64,000 bases of DNA from Pezizomycotina sp. ARF18 (lineage: Eukaryota; Ascomycota), in the NCBI GenBank assembly GCA_002224055.1, contig AZLU01000077.1:1-64000 (forward strand), read 5' to 3'. Of this stretch, positions 21,645-35,843 are shown in pieces. The translations under genes were made by a program, and so were the position numbers. The stretch's first letter is position 1. Each line of letters opens with the position of its first letter. The notes beneath the pieces were generated by a model, which saw only the letters and a list, made by a program, of their open reading frames with translations, was not told the origin of the DNA and did no database searches.

Positions 21645-24600
21645 CAGAGGATTTAAAGGAGCAGGAGTCATCCAATCTTCTTTTATTGTTTTTAGCTTAC
21701 AATTTTGAATTGTTATTCAACGGAGACAAACTAGAAAGGGGTAAGCAACAGTGAAAATCTCCGAAAGAATGTTTCGAGAAAAAGGGACAAGGCTCGGGTA
21801 AACATGGTCAACTGAAGGATCATCAGCGGGATCCTTTGCAGAAAAGCACGAGATGAAGTAGATACCAGCGAAAAGTTTTCACGATACAGGGATCAACCAC
21901 GTAACAATCGACTTCCTGCAGATGGTATACAGCCAAATAGCTACAAGATCTTGACATCTGCACTGCCGCGAAACCATTTCATCCAACCACCCTCAAAACC
22001 AAGAGGCAAATGTGAAGAAATGCAGCTGTCAGATAATCTCCTTCTGGAAAACGTATTTCTCTTCATGGAAGCAAGCACCTTCTAACATGCAACCTGTAAG
22101 TTTCGAAACATACGCAGCTGACATAACATAATATATATGCAATATGCACAACCCCCGGTATCAAATTATTTTTTCGAAGGCTGTCACCACCGGATGGGGA
22201 GGGTGTGTACGAAAAAGCCGTTTCAGTGTAAGGCACACCTGCCCCGAATACTACTCTCTCTGCATGTATGCCGACTCAAGTTCGAGGAGATGCCATTAGG
22301 GATTACCCCATTCATCTCGAGAAGAGCACAGGAAGCATTATCAGTCGAGATTTAAATGTTTTTTTTTTCATGACTGCACTGCGCTATCGCACTGTAGAAT
22401 CCAAAATCGGTATCTCACCGCGACGGCGAGTTTCCCCCCTTGGGAGATGCATACTGCTGGATGATAGGTTCTCGTTAGCAATAAGCTGTATTCCACTTCC
22501 TTCCACTCTTACTCTACATCTCCTAAATTGAAAAAAAAAAAAAAAAAAAAAAAAAGTATTCTATTTTAATTCAAGCACAACTCACGAGTTTTCGTATTAG
22601 CCTAAGAGGAAAAACATGACAGGATGTTGCTAGGCCTGCCGCCTGGCGGCCTGGTGGCCTGTCACGAAATAGATTAGATATCACACATCATCTGGTGGTA
22701 TCCAGCGGTTCGAAAATGGCTGCAAACAATGTTGCCTTTGCAGAAAGCTAAAACAAATATTTTTTTTTTTTTTTAAAAAAAAAAGAAAGTAATAATAATA
22801 AGAGAAATGAAATAGCCGGAATATATCGTTAACAGAAAGAGGATTCCGAATTAACCTTCCGAAGTGGAAAACATAGAGAAGGTTGGACGCCCACGTTGCG
22901 GTTGATCTTTGAAAATCATTTCATCCTGCTCAGAGAGCCTGGGCCTTCATGGACAACACCATTGAGTAAATGAAAACATTTCCACCCATTTTGTATCCAC
23001 CTCCTCCCTTTTTAGCGAAGAGCTCAGAAGAAGTATTATATTTCCTAATATTCTTATTTAATGAGTTGAGTAGATATATATTTCTACGAAATATATTCAA
23101 AATAGGAAAAAAAAATCTCTCAAACAATTATCACAGATCAGAGCTGTTCATGCATGCAGACTCCGAATTTTTTCCTTTCTCCGAAAACAGTAAAACTCTT
23201 GATTTTTTCTTTTTTCATGACCTTCTCTTCTCCCTTGTAGTAAGAAGACTTGCGATAGTAATCGTTCAAAAAGAAATCCGGTATTTTTCGCACACTTGCA
23301 CATGAGTGGCTGGCTATATTCGAGGTTAAGGTCGCCGAAGAGGTTTTCGGAAAAAAAAAAAAAAAAATAGAGCTTCAAACGGAGTTTAACTTCAAAATTA
23401 ATTTCTGCGCATGTATATTATAGAATAATGATCATAATATTATGAAAATAATATCCCATCTTCGAAAATAAGAGGATGTTCATGTAAGGATATGTATCAT
23501 GTAAGGATGCATCATTCGTGAATTCGATCTTTTTTCCTCTATCTTTTGTTCAAAAGAAGATAGAGCCTCGAACCGCCTTTTCAATCTTCAAATCCTCGTG
23601 AATATCGAATTCAGTTAAATACTTACTAGTTGTATTACTAGTACTATCACGATATAAGAAAGCTGGGGTCGGTTTCGTGGCCGAGCGCAGCCAGAAAGAA
23701 CCAACCACATATTATTGCATCGAGTTGCAGAATATCTCGAACAAAGCAATATGTATATCAAGGAAGGTATAAGTTAGTAGGAGAAGTTGTATAACTTATC
23801 TGTGAAAGTATGAAATAAACAAAGTATGAAATAAACAAAGCAGGAACAAAATAAAATACAAAGAACGATACTTCGTTGTATACATATTTTTTTTTAAAAA
23901 AAAAAAAAAAAAAAAAAGGGAAAAAAGACCGTGTGAGCTTCGAGCCCTTCCATTTTTAAGAATAGTTGTCACGCGGGGAATACCTCAGGCCCGCCGCGAA
24001 CCTTTACCGAAGAAAAAGAAAATAAATTATCTTCTCACCAAAGCCAGGATCCCTTTCTATCTTATCTCTTCAACTTCTTCAATCAAGCAAGCATTCACTC
24101 CACCAGCAGAGTAGCTCAACAGCAGGAAAAGGCAGCCATTCGAAGGTACTTCGCAAATATCGTACGTACGTCATCCTTGTTCATCTTATCCACAGGAAGA
24201 AGAAACCGTTGTTGCCAACTTTAAACGCTCGGATTTATGTTTTGCTGTGAGAGATAGGGAAGAACGTACGTATTCCGATTAGTTATCGTTGCTAGCTTTG
24301 CTAGCAAAGCTGCAATTGGAATCACGCCTGTTCCCCCCATCCCTCCTTCATTTCTTGTCTGCGCCACCAACTGCAAGCAACACAAAAAGCGACCTCTTTT
24401 TCTCATGTTAGTAAGGTTTAAAAATAAACACGAACATGCTGCACGAAATGCAAGAGGGCCATGGCGTCCAGCGGGACGACTGTTTGGTCGAAGCGAGAGG
24501 CAGGCATTGCACCATCAACCTGGCACCAATCCCTTCCAATATAATATACTTTCCGCAAGAGAGAAAAGCCCACAAAGATGGATCCCTTTTCTCTTTTTGA

Positions 24601-24880
24601 AGAAACTGAGCGAAAAAGGAGCATGGGAGAGGGAATGAAAGCCTGGTATTGGAGACTTTTTTTTTTTTTCTTTTTTTTTTTTTTCTAGCTTGCAACTTAA
24701 TTTTTATCTCGCCTCAAGAAGCAAGCCCTTCACCAGGTAAGCCGATTCTGTCAAAATAAGCGAGGTTGTACCCGCATTATCCGTGTAAAAAAAAAGAGGT
24801 TAAAAAGACCCTACATATATAGCTCCTTAGTTAGTATACAGCCACCGTTTCGCCACGAATACTGAATAATATAAAATTTT
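19178..24880. other. Gene-poor DNA with long A/T tracts
   Basis: No gene could be supported on either strand. The stretch holds a 39-nt T-run (19318-19356), T-runs at about 19686-19727 and 21618-21644, an A-run at 22529-22554, and abutting T-then-A tracts at about 22761-22785 and 23887-23918. Short open frames (for example 22137-22531) show no domain. The 5' end of the RING gene lies at its left edge. Confidence 0.4.
19318..19356. repeat. Poly(T) tract, 39 nt
   Basis: An uninterrupted T-run, the longest in the window, about 140 bp upstream of the RING gene start. True length is uncertain because homopolymers are error-prone. Confidence 0.85.
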
Positions 24881-24889
24881 CTCTCTTAC

Positions 24890-25096
24890 CAGGAATTGGA
24901 GGATATCGCACTTAAGGAGGACGAAGCGAGAAACAAGAAAATTCCGCGGACGAATAAGAAAAGGTTTGTCAACTACAATCCGCTACCGGCGATACATTCG
25001 GAGCTCTGTGCGGGAAATTCACAAAAAACAAAAAAAAAAAAAAAAAAAGGATGAAAGGCTAATAGAATTTTACTCTCTTTATTATTATTATTATTA

Positions 25097-25138
<42 letters not shown>

Positions 25139-26075
25139 TGTTTGAATTAGAAAAGAACGGAGAGCACAGGCAGAGGTCTGCTCCTGAGCCATTTTCTCTG
25201 CATCGGATCACAGTTTTACGGCTTTGCTTCGTCTTCATGAAAGAAATTTTGTTGAGCTCCAACATCCCCAAATTCCATTCGACCGGAAAGAAAACGGGAA
25301 CCACCAAATTATATTGCAAATAATTCTGCGGGTCAGTCCTGGACAGCGGCTAGAGAGAAATTTCAGTGGTGAGTCTTGTGAAGATACATTTCACCCATTA
25401 CAGTTGGAAGATTTCACATTACACAACCGGAAAGCTCGATTATTTCCAAGTCACTCGTTTGAAAGGTTGGCTTTTGTCAAAACCTGGAAATCGGACTACA
25501 CAAGAGGTATGCATCCTGCGGACCTACGTCTTTTTCCTTTTTATTTATCTATTAAATTTTTTCCGCCAAAGAGAATATAAAGAATACAGATATATTTATG
25601 TTTGGAGGAATCGGTTGATTGTATGGTACTTGTGGTTTGATATTCTGCCTTAGCGTACCAAAAGAAAGACAGCACGCCGAACCCGAAGCTGAATTGGTGG
25701 GTCAGCAGGGTTTCGAGGATCTACGCTGCTAGAGATTTTCAGGTTCTCCTTGATACTGCAGATGTTCACGTTTCTCTCGCTGGCCGTTGAGCTCTAGAAC
25801 TTGAGAATTCAACAATTACTTCGTCGATCCTTTCGCCTCAAATTTCTCTTTTTCAAAATCAACACAGAACTAGCACCATGAAACGCTGCTTTCCCCAAGT
25901 CCCGAGAACAAGCATCTGAATTAACTCAAAATCGATAGAATCCGCTACGATGAAAGCTATCGCAACTGAAAAAGCAAATTTTTGAGTTGCAATCGGAAAA
26001 TTCTTCTCGTGCTAGACAGTTACATACGGCTCTTACAGTAGTTTTTGATTCGGCGAAGTGCTCACATACTTTTTT
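24890..26075 (+). pseudogene. Exon-like fragments of an unrecognised, probably decayed gene
   Basis: An acceptor-like CTCTTACCAG at about 24885 is followed by LEDIALKEDEARNKKIPRTN. At about 25365-25507 a frame reads HYTTGKLDYFQVTRLKGWLL and SKPGNRTTQE, then reaches GTATGC, a donor-like site. A TTAG acceptor at about 25652 leads into VPKERQHAEPEAELVGQQGF. At about 25905-26070 a leucine-zipper-like stretch KLSQLKKQIFELQSEN and ARQLHTALTVVFDS ends at a stop. The pieces are collinear and splice-like. The last part carries in-frame stops explained by C-to-T change at CAG or CGA. I recognise no family. Confidence 0.3.
25081..25138. repeat. (ATT)n microsatellite
   Basis: About 18 ATT units, with one imperfection near 25100. 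It lies inside the putative intron of the relic gene at 24890-26075. Confidence 0.85.
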
Positions 26076-26121
26076 TTAATGTAAGTTTATATCTCCTCGG
26101 TGCAGGAATGTGGGCGTCTCA

Positions 26122-26152
<31 letters not shown>

Positions 26153-27760
26153 CAGTTTTTTCAACCTCCCATCGCCCTTCCATCCTCAAGCTACCTAGTT
26201 ATCCCGGTCTGACACTTTCTGCATTCTTCCCTTTCCCCACTACAACGCTTCAGCTGTGTCCAAACTTAATCTGGACCTATATGGACCGTCGTGAGCATTT
26301 GCGCTATCTCATTTTGACCTATGCTTTTTTAAAAGAAGTGGAGTACAACCTGTATCTTTTCTGTGCAGATATATATACATGCTCCACTTGAGAGAAATTT
26401 CTTCCCATCTTACTCGTCGGAAAGAAAAGGATCAAAAACATCAAATCCAATTACGGGCGTTTAACCATTCTGACTGTTGTTGCTCGATTTGTCTAGGTTG
26501 AATCCTCATCTACATCTCTTGATATTGAGCACTACCCAAGAAGTCGAGTGGTCTAAAAAACCCTGAAAATCTAGGAAAGCGCCTTCCTTTTCTATAGGAA
26601 CAAGGGATCCTATTTGGGCAGAACACCAACAGAGTATTCTTCCGAAGGTCCTTGGCGTTTCAAAAAAAAAAAATACACAAGCACCTCCAACACGGTTTTT
26701 GGTGTTTACTGTACCGGGGGCGACCCCCACCTTACCCTCACAGAATTTTTTTTTGATTAATATCGCGATGGCTGCGGTTTCGTTTCGTTTCTTATTTTTT
26801 CCTATTTAGGGGGAACATCCTTCAGTACGGACGCCTCGTAAAATATCCTGGCGAAAGTACCGTGATGGTTCTGTTCACGTATGATGTAGGTGGCGTTTTT
26901 CTTCCTTTTCGCTGTTCAGTTATCCGAGAATCTAGACGAACCTGGGAGTGTCGAAAAATATTATTTTTTACCTTTCACGAATAAGAATTTCTGGTGGCGC
27001 GTACGATAATATACTTAATTTTCTACTCTTATTTATTATTATATTATTATTATTATTTTAATCTTTTAACACGCAAGGGATCGAAAATTTCTAAGTCCTC
27101 AGAATTCCCATGCAAGTCCTCACCGAGCTAGTTCCATGGAAATAGGCGATTTTATTTTATTTAGATTACTGGTATTCTACAACCAAATAGTGCAGCCCTA
27201 CCGGATATATATTTCCAATAATCAATGAGGTATTATTATAGTCTACTTGACATGCCCAGCTAATAATATTTTACGTAAAATACAAATTAGAGCTGACTAC
27301 CGGCACTTGGTAAAGCTCTCAACTGGGCCACTTAAAAAAAAAAAAAGGAGGTAGAAAACAATAGGGGTTTAAAGTTAAACAGCTAGCTGTAGCTCGTGGG
27401 TTGAGCTGAAATATAATTTGATGCTAAAGGTGAGACAATTGATCGGGCCTTTTTTTTTTCATTAACAGGGTTCGTGAACGGTTGATATCTAATTGTTTTA
27501 ATGGCTTTTTAGGGCTTCGGGATGGTAAAGCCAAGATGAAAAAAGAAAGATTATTATAAAAGATTCTCTACAGCCTAGTATGCACAAAATACTTCAGCAA
27601 TTCAAATTTCGGCCAATCTAAGACTCGCTTCCGTTGAGGCGTTCATGAGGCGCCGACAAGCGAACGCCAAATGGTCACGATCCTGGTGCACGCCTAACGC
27701 CTCTCCCAGGATAGGAAAATTAGCAGGCAAGCCAAAAAAATCGAACAGGAGGGGTGCTAT

Positions 27761-27796
<36 letters not shown>

Positions 27797-30700
27797 ATTA
27801 GCACACTCCACTTTCTGTAACGCTTTTTGGCAGGAAAGTCTAATTGTTTTATTTCAAGGAAGATTCATGATTTCGAATGTGTGAAATCGATCGGAGGCGT
27901 CTCTTGGCGACAGAAGGGCATCTCTCACCGTAATGGCTTTCTGCTCTGCGACTATTTGGGGAAATAATCTGTTCTCTCCCTATACGACGATCACTTCTAT
28001 AAGTTCCCCTTGACGCTTTGGTGCTGATAATTTTCATTTTATTATATAGGATCTAGGCAGCCACTCTTAAGGAAACACTGCAAACTTAGTAAAACAAAGA
28101 TGCTTTTTGTTTTCTCTCCATGATTATTGATACAATTATTGGCGCGATTCTAAATCGCGAAAAGAGAAGTCACATTTTGGCTCTCCTTGCAGAATATTAC
28201 GCTATATTAGATACTAATTGGTATATCCACTTCTGGATGAAACGGTCGAAGCCAAAGAAGAACAAGAAGGCAAGAGCTCTCTCGAGTCATGTCCAAGTCC
28301 TGTCCCGGCGGCTGGTTAAACTCCCCCGGCTTGTCTACAAGGGGCTCTTTAAACGAACCCCCTATGACAGGCGTGCTCCCTGCAACGGAAGCCAAGGTGA
28401 CAAGTGCTAAGCGGTAAGTGACCACTGGCCAAGCAATTCGGCTCCTATCAGAAAGGACGAGGGCACACTAATTCTTTGCGAAGAAACATTCAGTAATCTC
28501 TAATAATTTATTTTCGCGATTATTCGCACTTAGATACTTTGATGTCATTAAGGCGAGATTTATAAATATGATTTTCATTTGTCTAATCTCGTTGAGTCGA
28601 TAATATTTATAGGCAGCGACAATTTTATTTAAGTTATCGATAACGGAGAAAATAATAAAAAGTCCTCACGATGCTCCGTCCGCAATTAAAAAAAAAAAAA
28701 AAAAAAAAATTTAAAATAGCCTTACGGTTGTTGAGAAACGAAATCACGCTCCCCCAAATTGCGGAGACAAGGGGTAGGCAGATGCTAAGATTTTATTATT
28801 GAACTGAACCACTGACATATGCAAAAATTATCGAATAAAAACAATCGAGACAAATCTCCGTCTCCCTGTAAGCCACGTTTGGATTGAAATATCTTTTTCC
28901 CCCAAATATTATTTTGTGAACTGGGGTCACCCCTTTTGCGCAAGCACGCACGGGCGGCAGATGCACGAGCGGGCGGGGTCCTATTTTGCTGCCTTCAGGA
29001 CATTTTCCGCACCCTCTCTTGACCGCTCAGCCGCCAGCCGTTACCGATGCCTAGTCGGAGATTCATGTGAATTATCCCTCAATCGACGCCTTATACGCGA
29101 CCCACTTGCTCCCCGCCCGTCCCCGAAATGAGACGGGTTAAGATGAAGGTTAGATAAGGATGAATCCTCACCTCGCCAACATCACTGCCTACGCCAAGTG
29201 CACGTGCACACTAATAAATAATCCTTTTAATATTTTGCAGTTGCTGTCTAAACGCGGATGCAGCTATCACTGTACCTGTTGATTTTCTACCTTTTTCAGG
29301 CCGAAATTTTGAGGACATGTGCTGATTATTTGCCGAAATTGTCTCTGCCTAGATCTCTATTTCCATCACTTGCAAACAAAACGTTGGTAACATGCAAGAG
29401 AAGGGTATATGCTTCCAAAATGTTTCTTTATTACCTACTACGCAGTGTTTCATCCCGCTCTTTGATGAAGAATTACTACTTCGCAATTCAGCCTAGTATT
29501 ATCAACGCTTCAAGGCAAGATTGAATCATTCCCGAAGAAATTTAAAAAACGACTTATTACGCCGACGACTGATGCTGTGAGTAAGATTCGATTCCCTTCA
29601 ACGCATTCAAGGTCCTTAGAAAGCAAAAATCGTAGCAATCAATCTTGATTTTTACGGATAATTTTGCCTGAGAGATGAAAGAAGGCAAAACGGCGCGAGC
29701 GGGTGAAAGAAATAGTGGGGTAAAAAAGCCTTTTGGCAAAGCAGCCTAGGGTTCACGGCTGGGCTTCCTCGTAGCCCGAAGAAAGAGCTCTTGCTGGGCT
29801 CTCCTGCTGAAGGGCGTCATAGTACGTGGAAACGTACGTACAATGGTTTTCTTTCTGGCTTAGTTCTTAGTAAGGTCGTGCCAATCCGTATAACAGACTT
29901 AAAAGAGTAAATTGTCAACAAGAAAAACAGCAGGCCAAAGCGCAAAACCCGTTCCCGGATAATTTTGCGAACGTTGGGATTTCGAATGCACCTGGAGAAT
30001 CAGATTACTACTAGTCAAAAAAAGTCTTCCTTTTTTTTCCTAGCCTTTGATTTTTTTCTCCTTCCAAGACTTGAGACGGCAAACGGATACGAGCTTTCGG
30101 ACTATACTTCTGAGGCCAACTTAAACGGCGAGCTGGCCGGCACAAAGTTTCTGAATTTTTGTTTAAGGTTTAGAACAGGTGAGCGCGTTTTATCGAGCTC
30201 TGCCCTAGCGATAAACAGCTCGATTTGCGGAGAAGGTTCAACTTTGAGGATACATTCACGAAATTTCTGAGTAACCAGATTCTGGTATCTCAATGGAGCT
30301 TTTCAACCGGCTGCAGACCTCGTCGGAAAACTAGGATAACACGAAAAAAGAAATCCCAAGAAAAGAGAGTAAGCTCAATATAATAATTAAAAAAAATAAT
30401 AATTAAAAATTTAAAGGGAGTAGTGAAATAACAAGGTTGTCCTCCGAAAAGGTGTGCTCCTTTCAATCTTGTTTCACAGTGGGGGAAAGTGGAAAATACC
30501 GCTTTGCCACACATCCGCTATTATTTTTTTTTTTAAAACGCGACCCGATTCATAACAATAAGCTATGACGCATACCCTTCCCGTATTTCCGATTGCAATG
30601 CTGTGATACTACGCTACAATGGTTTCTTTTTTGCAGATATTATTGTGTACTAATTATTAACCGCTAACTATAACTCGCAAATAGCAGGAAGCTTTGACAA

Positions 30701-31397
30701 CACCTATAGCTTTTATAACAAGAATCACGAGAATAGTAGTAGTACATTCTATAATGGTATATGAGCCCCCAAAGGACTCCTGTCTAATTATTGATCATTT
30801 CTGACTAACTACTTCTCTTTAGTTTCGACTGTTTTCTATATTACTTAAGCGAATTTTTTTTTTTTTTTTTTCGCATTTTTCTGTTCCTTCCGTGTGAGGG
30901 GACGCTTCTGCACAAGGTACCTAAGATAATGACGAATACTAAGCACTTGAGAAGTACTAACCCCAGAACGACTAGGTTCGTTTTGCGTTGAGGTAAAGGA
31001 TGTGGGGGTCCAAATCTTTTGGCTTTTTTGCCTCTGCTCTGGAGTATTGAGACAGCTATACACGAGTGTCAACACGTCGTTGGACGAAAGGCTTCGGCTC
31101 CTACTGCTGTGTTCCGTTCGCTAAGAGAGGACAGAACAAGCCCTTTCTCTGAAAACCCCCTTCGTTCACTCCTTATAATCCTCCTCTTTGGCGTTGTGTC
31201 AAGAGGAAAAGGCTAGGGGAAGTGGGTATAATCCGGTATAGCGAAATACTTTGAGTCAAAGTTCAAACTGAATTGCGTTCGTGGCTTGAAGGCTTGCCCT
31301 GTTGACAAAATGTGGAGTAAAACAGTTAATAATACTTAGCAGGACTGATAGCTAATATCAGCTGAAATTAGAGGACGAAAGATGGCTTGCAAAAAGG

Positions 31398-31430
<33 letters not shown>

Positions 31431-33640
31431 CAGGGACCCCACAAAACAGTAAAAAAAGCGACAAATAGACGCCACGGACATTTTGATAACAGAGGGCAAC
31501 GGGCAAAAGTAAGTATTGTTATTCACTGCACGTACATATATAGAATAGACGTTTATTCTTATCGAAAAATAGGGGTGAAAAAGAAAAAGGATGAAAAGAT
31601 GGCGTTTGGATGGCTTGTTTCTTTGCGGCTCCTTCAAGCCATTTTTCGCCAATTAATACACCAATCCAAGACGACCAAGACGTCCGTTCTAAACGAAAAC
31701 GGTGGTATTAAAAAAAGCCACACACATCATAAGGTATCTCCTCCAGCATCATCGCACGTATAAAAAAAGTATAACACGAAGGCAAAGAGGTTAAACACAA
31801 AAAAAAAGTCAGGTATTAAAAGAAAGTTGCCGTTTCTTACTATTACTTATAAAAGAAACGAAACGTTGAGCTAATCCCAAATTGAAATAGTGAACACTAC
31901 TTTCAAGTTGCTAGGTTTTAAAAATAGGGACAGTTTTGTTACGATGGCGTTTTTTCTCAATCATGGATATTTTCAGTTTCTCCATTGACGAATTCCTATC
32001 TCTCTCTTTTTTTCCGATTCTTTGAAATCACAAAGGCTCACTAATACCTCTGCTAGCTTTCTTTTTGAGTATATGTTTTTTTAAAAAAAGTGCTGAACGC
32101 CCCAACTTCCTTCTCTTTCAACGTCAACCCGCTATTTTCAAGACAACGCATAACGGGATGGGAGGGAGAAAAAAGCACTCAAATGGAATCGCTTTCGTCA
32201 TACAGCGCACGCGGCTACAGAGTTCGCCAAATCAAGGAGCTGAGGAGGCGGGTTGCCCTATCGTCATTGCACGTTAGAGCAGATTCCTAAAATGAAAGGA
32301 AAAATATTTATATAATAAACAGCTGAAAACAAAACAGTAATAATAATTTAAAAACGTAAAATAGAAAAAAAAAATATCGAGAGGACTAAAAGGAGAGAAA
32401 ATTTAGAAAATATTGGTCAAAAAAAAAAAAAAAAAAAAAAACAGGAACTCTCCGAAACGGATAACAAGTCATCGATGTAATCATTTGACGTCGACGATGA
32501 TATCAAATGTCACACTTTTTTTCTTCCAAGGAAAAAACAGGTACCGAGTACCGAAGCCCCAACAAAGGAAAAAAAATAGAAAATATCTCACTAGAGAAAA
32601 CCCAACCATTGAGAATTGACGTCTGATAACGATGCTGATACTCGAAGTTCTCACTTTATTGCACTAAAAGCTTTAAGGGTTCACGTAAGTCAAGCTTCGG
32701 GAAGAGACATTAATTCATGCCCTTTACTACTCACGACATCATAATCCAGGGCGATGATGTTAGTGTGTGCTCATTTTGTGCCTTTTAGCTTTAGCTTCCC
32801 TTTTCTTTTTTGCGTGTGCAAGCAACTGCATTCTTACATACGTGCTAATGTTGGTGCGGCGCCACCAAGTTGTAACGTGAACCGGTAGCGAAAGCCTCTC
32901 CGTGGAGGAATTACGCAGGTCTCGCCTTGCAACGCCTCCCCAGATTCCGCATTTAACTTTTTTTCTTTTTAAATACCTTTTTCTCCAATGCTCCACCAAA
33001 GGGACGAGGATAATCGTCGATGCTGGAGAAACCTACCAAGGATGCTAGTAAATATACTTCCTGAAAAAAAGTGCCTCAAAGAGAGTTTTCTTTTTAAAGT
33101 GGATATCCCAAGCAAAGTGTCATCACAACGCCGCAGAGATATTCCTGGTGAATTACTGTTCAGATGTCAAGGAAAAAACGAAGGAACATGTAGGAGGACC
33201 CTTACAGCTTCGCAGAGAGCTAACGCTCGTGCCTCCTTTACTGGTTCTTCTTTTATCCAAGGCTCGGTATACTCAACCGCAGTGTGAATAGGCTACTAAC
33301 CAGCATCTCCGCGCCTTGCTACTATAAGCCTCTTTGCAAGTTCGCTTTTTTTTTTTTGCCCCCAGGTTTCCTTTCGAAAATTTCATTATTCAATCAATTC
33401 TAAAATATTCCACATAAATTTGGGATAAATTCTGTGACATGAACTGAATCCTTCTGAGCTTTTTCCCAATATCGTATAAGATGCTGTGCCATCCTATTAT
33501 TTTATTTTATTTTCATCTCTTATTTTTCGAAAGGAAAGTATGATATAATAGGTAACTTCTAAGCAGCAAGTCGATGGAGGATAATATCCATTCGTTGGAT
33601 GTCAGCAAGCACCGAAAAGAAGGAATGAGATGATTTGCTG
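26076..33640. other. Gene-poor DNA, no supported gene
   Basis: AT-rich DNA with A/T tracts of 20 nt or more (26122-26146 T, 27765-27794 A, 28687-28710 A, 31398-31427 A, 32420-32441 A). More GC-rich islets at about 28270-28400 and 28920-29150 contain short open frames on both strands (for example GGSFKEPLVDKPGEFNQPPG on the minus strand near 28300) without recognised domains. A 12-bp palindrome GTGCACGTGCAC lies at 29199-29210. A minus-strand frame at 30102-30293 and a plus-strand frame at 29965-30270 overlap and cannot both be real. Confidence 0.35.
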
Positions 33641-33745
33641 AACAGAGCTAAAGGCGGAAGATCGTTTTTTCGAATACACAAAGCAGATCAATTTGAATCT
33701 CAACCAAAATATCTCCACTGCAAAAAAAGCAGGTTCACCGTATCC

Positions 33746-34323
33746 CTATTCTTGCGCCTTAAACATATTTACTTTGCTTTCGACGATCTTACAGATGATG
33801 CACGAGCAAGGAGTGTCTTCTTGGAAACGACAGATCTGTATTCCACACCCACACTTCCCAATAAAATCCCTATGTGAAGGGTCGCACGTAATTTCCGCCT
33901 CGGGCATTATATACCGAAGGCCATCAAGGCAAGACGCCTGCTGCCACGCTGCTTTTGCGTTCGTCGTCCGTATCGTGTTGTTTTTTAGCGGGCGTATCTC
34001 ACTTGGTTGTAAACAAAAAGAAAAAAGCATACAATATTACGAGTAGACCTAGGTATTTATCAAAAAGGAAGCTCCACAGATAAGGGTCCAATGTCTATTT
34101 TCGAGACCATTATTTTAGCTTCTATTGCGTATATTTTTCTGCTAAGAGCATCAGTATCATTGATATTTCGCCACTGTTCAAAATTGCCGGCCGTAACTGA
34201 CCACTTATTATCGGTATTTTTGCCTTTCCAATACACTACTGGATTGAGAGCCCTATAAATTCTACGGATTGAATCCTCTCGGAAAGAAGCAGAAGAAAAA
34301 TTAAGCGGCAGGGAAGTCCGCAC
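33746..34323 (-). CDS. Two adjacent unrecognised minus-strand frames, possible remnants
   Basis: The frame at 34060-34323 reads FREDSIRRIYRALNPVVYWK, then GKNTDNKWSVTAGNFEQW, and ends LSVELPF. It has natural composition and no low complexity. The next frame downstream, 33746-34030, is cysteine-rich at its end (CDPSHRDFIGKCGCGIQIC, then CSCIIC). Neither starts with a clear signal peptide, and no splice sites obviously join them. They may be unrelated chance frames or remnants of small secreted-protein genes. A plus-strand frame at 33635-33877 competes. Confidence 0.22.
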
Positions 34324-35810
34324 AAGGCATGAACTCCCATAGCTATCGCCTTGCGAAAATCGTTCAAACGCCGTTTCTTTCGATTTTCAAGCTACAGTGA
34401 TATTCATCATCTCTGTTTATTCATCTCTTTCGGTTCTCTGCCCGGTCCATCATCACCGATACCTGGAATGCTTCGATCAACCAAAGCCCAAGCTTTTTTT
34501 TTTCTTCGTTGCTGTGTATCCAATTTCGTTTCGCAAAAAAAGCTTCATAAATCCTTTTCACTTTTCACTTTATTTCGAATTACTACTACTACGACGTAAT
34601 TCCCGATATACCTTTTTTTTGCGAAAAGGAAAAAAGGCGAGCTAACTGCCTTAAGGCCCTGATCGCTGTTACTCTCCCGTGTCGAATGAAATCATTGTAC
34701 AGGAACGAACAATCACCACGCTCGTCTTTTTTTTTTTTTTTTTTTTTTTTTGGTGGGACAGTAATAACAGTAATCTGGAATCAAGGACATAATAGCTAAC
34801 AGACACAAAAAAAAAAAAAAAAAAAAATCAAGGATCAAAAACAGGTCTTGACAACAACGCAAAAAGGTCGTTTGATAGTTAGTAGTGCTGATCTACTCCC
34901 ACCATCTCGAATAAACAAGAACCAAAATACCAAATAAGAAATACTTTAAAAAAAATATAGAAAATAAAATTAAATAAAATCATTCAGGAAATAGGTAGCT
35001 GAGAAATAATGACTATAGTGGGGATTAACAGCGGGCAACTCTGTCGAAAGGTGATTTAAGGTATTCAAAACGACCGAAGTATTAGAACGAGATAGAAAAA
35101 AAAATTTCTGTTATAATATTTCTATCTACCTAAAACATTATTATTATTGGAATTGTAATCACCGAGATACAGTGGTTGAGATACTGTGAGAGAGGGAGTA
35201 GTTGTAACTTCCCTTGAACAAAATTACGAGAAAATAGCAGGCTACTTCTTTGTTTAATTACTCCGTACTTTTTCGCACCGCCGTTAACACAAACACACAA
35301 CCCCCCCCCTTCAAATTATTTTTCATTTTTACTAATAATTTAACTTCTAAATACTAAAACTATCATATCAGGTCCTGAGGTCCCTGCCCAAGATGTAATA
35401 AAAAGAAACACAGAAGGGGGAGAAAGAAAAGAAATAATAATAAATAAAATAAATAGAAATAATAATACCAATATTATTACTATATGGAAAAAGCAAATAG
35501 CAATAAACTAGTGCTTGCTTCGTTTTAGTGAGAGGGGGCGAAAAAAGAAATAAAAAATAAAAATAAAAATAAAAGGAAAAAAGAAAATTAAAATTATTTT
35601 ATTTATTTTATTCTTTTATTTTTATTTTTTTTTATTTTTAAGATTTCGAAATTTTTTTTTTTTTTTTTTATTTTAAATTTTTTTTTTTTTATTTTTATTT
35701 TAATTATTTATTTTTTATTTTATTTTTTTCCTCGAAGAAAAGAATATATTGGAAAAAAAGAAAAAACACTGCTATACAATATTTTTTTTTCTTCTTTCTC
35801 TTACTGTTGT

Positions 35811-35843
<33 letters not shown>

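Noticed and set aside
29258-29524. Frame starting MQLSLYLLIFYLFQA as a secreted protein
   Set aside because: The start resembles a signal peptide, but the rest is not cysteine-rich or conserved, and the AT-rich context makes hydrophobic starts likely by chance.
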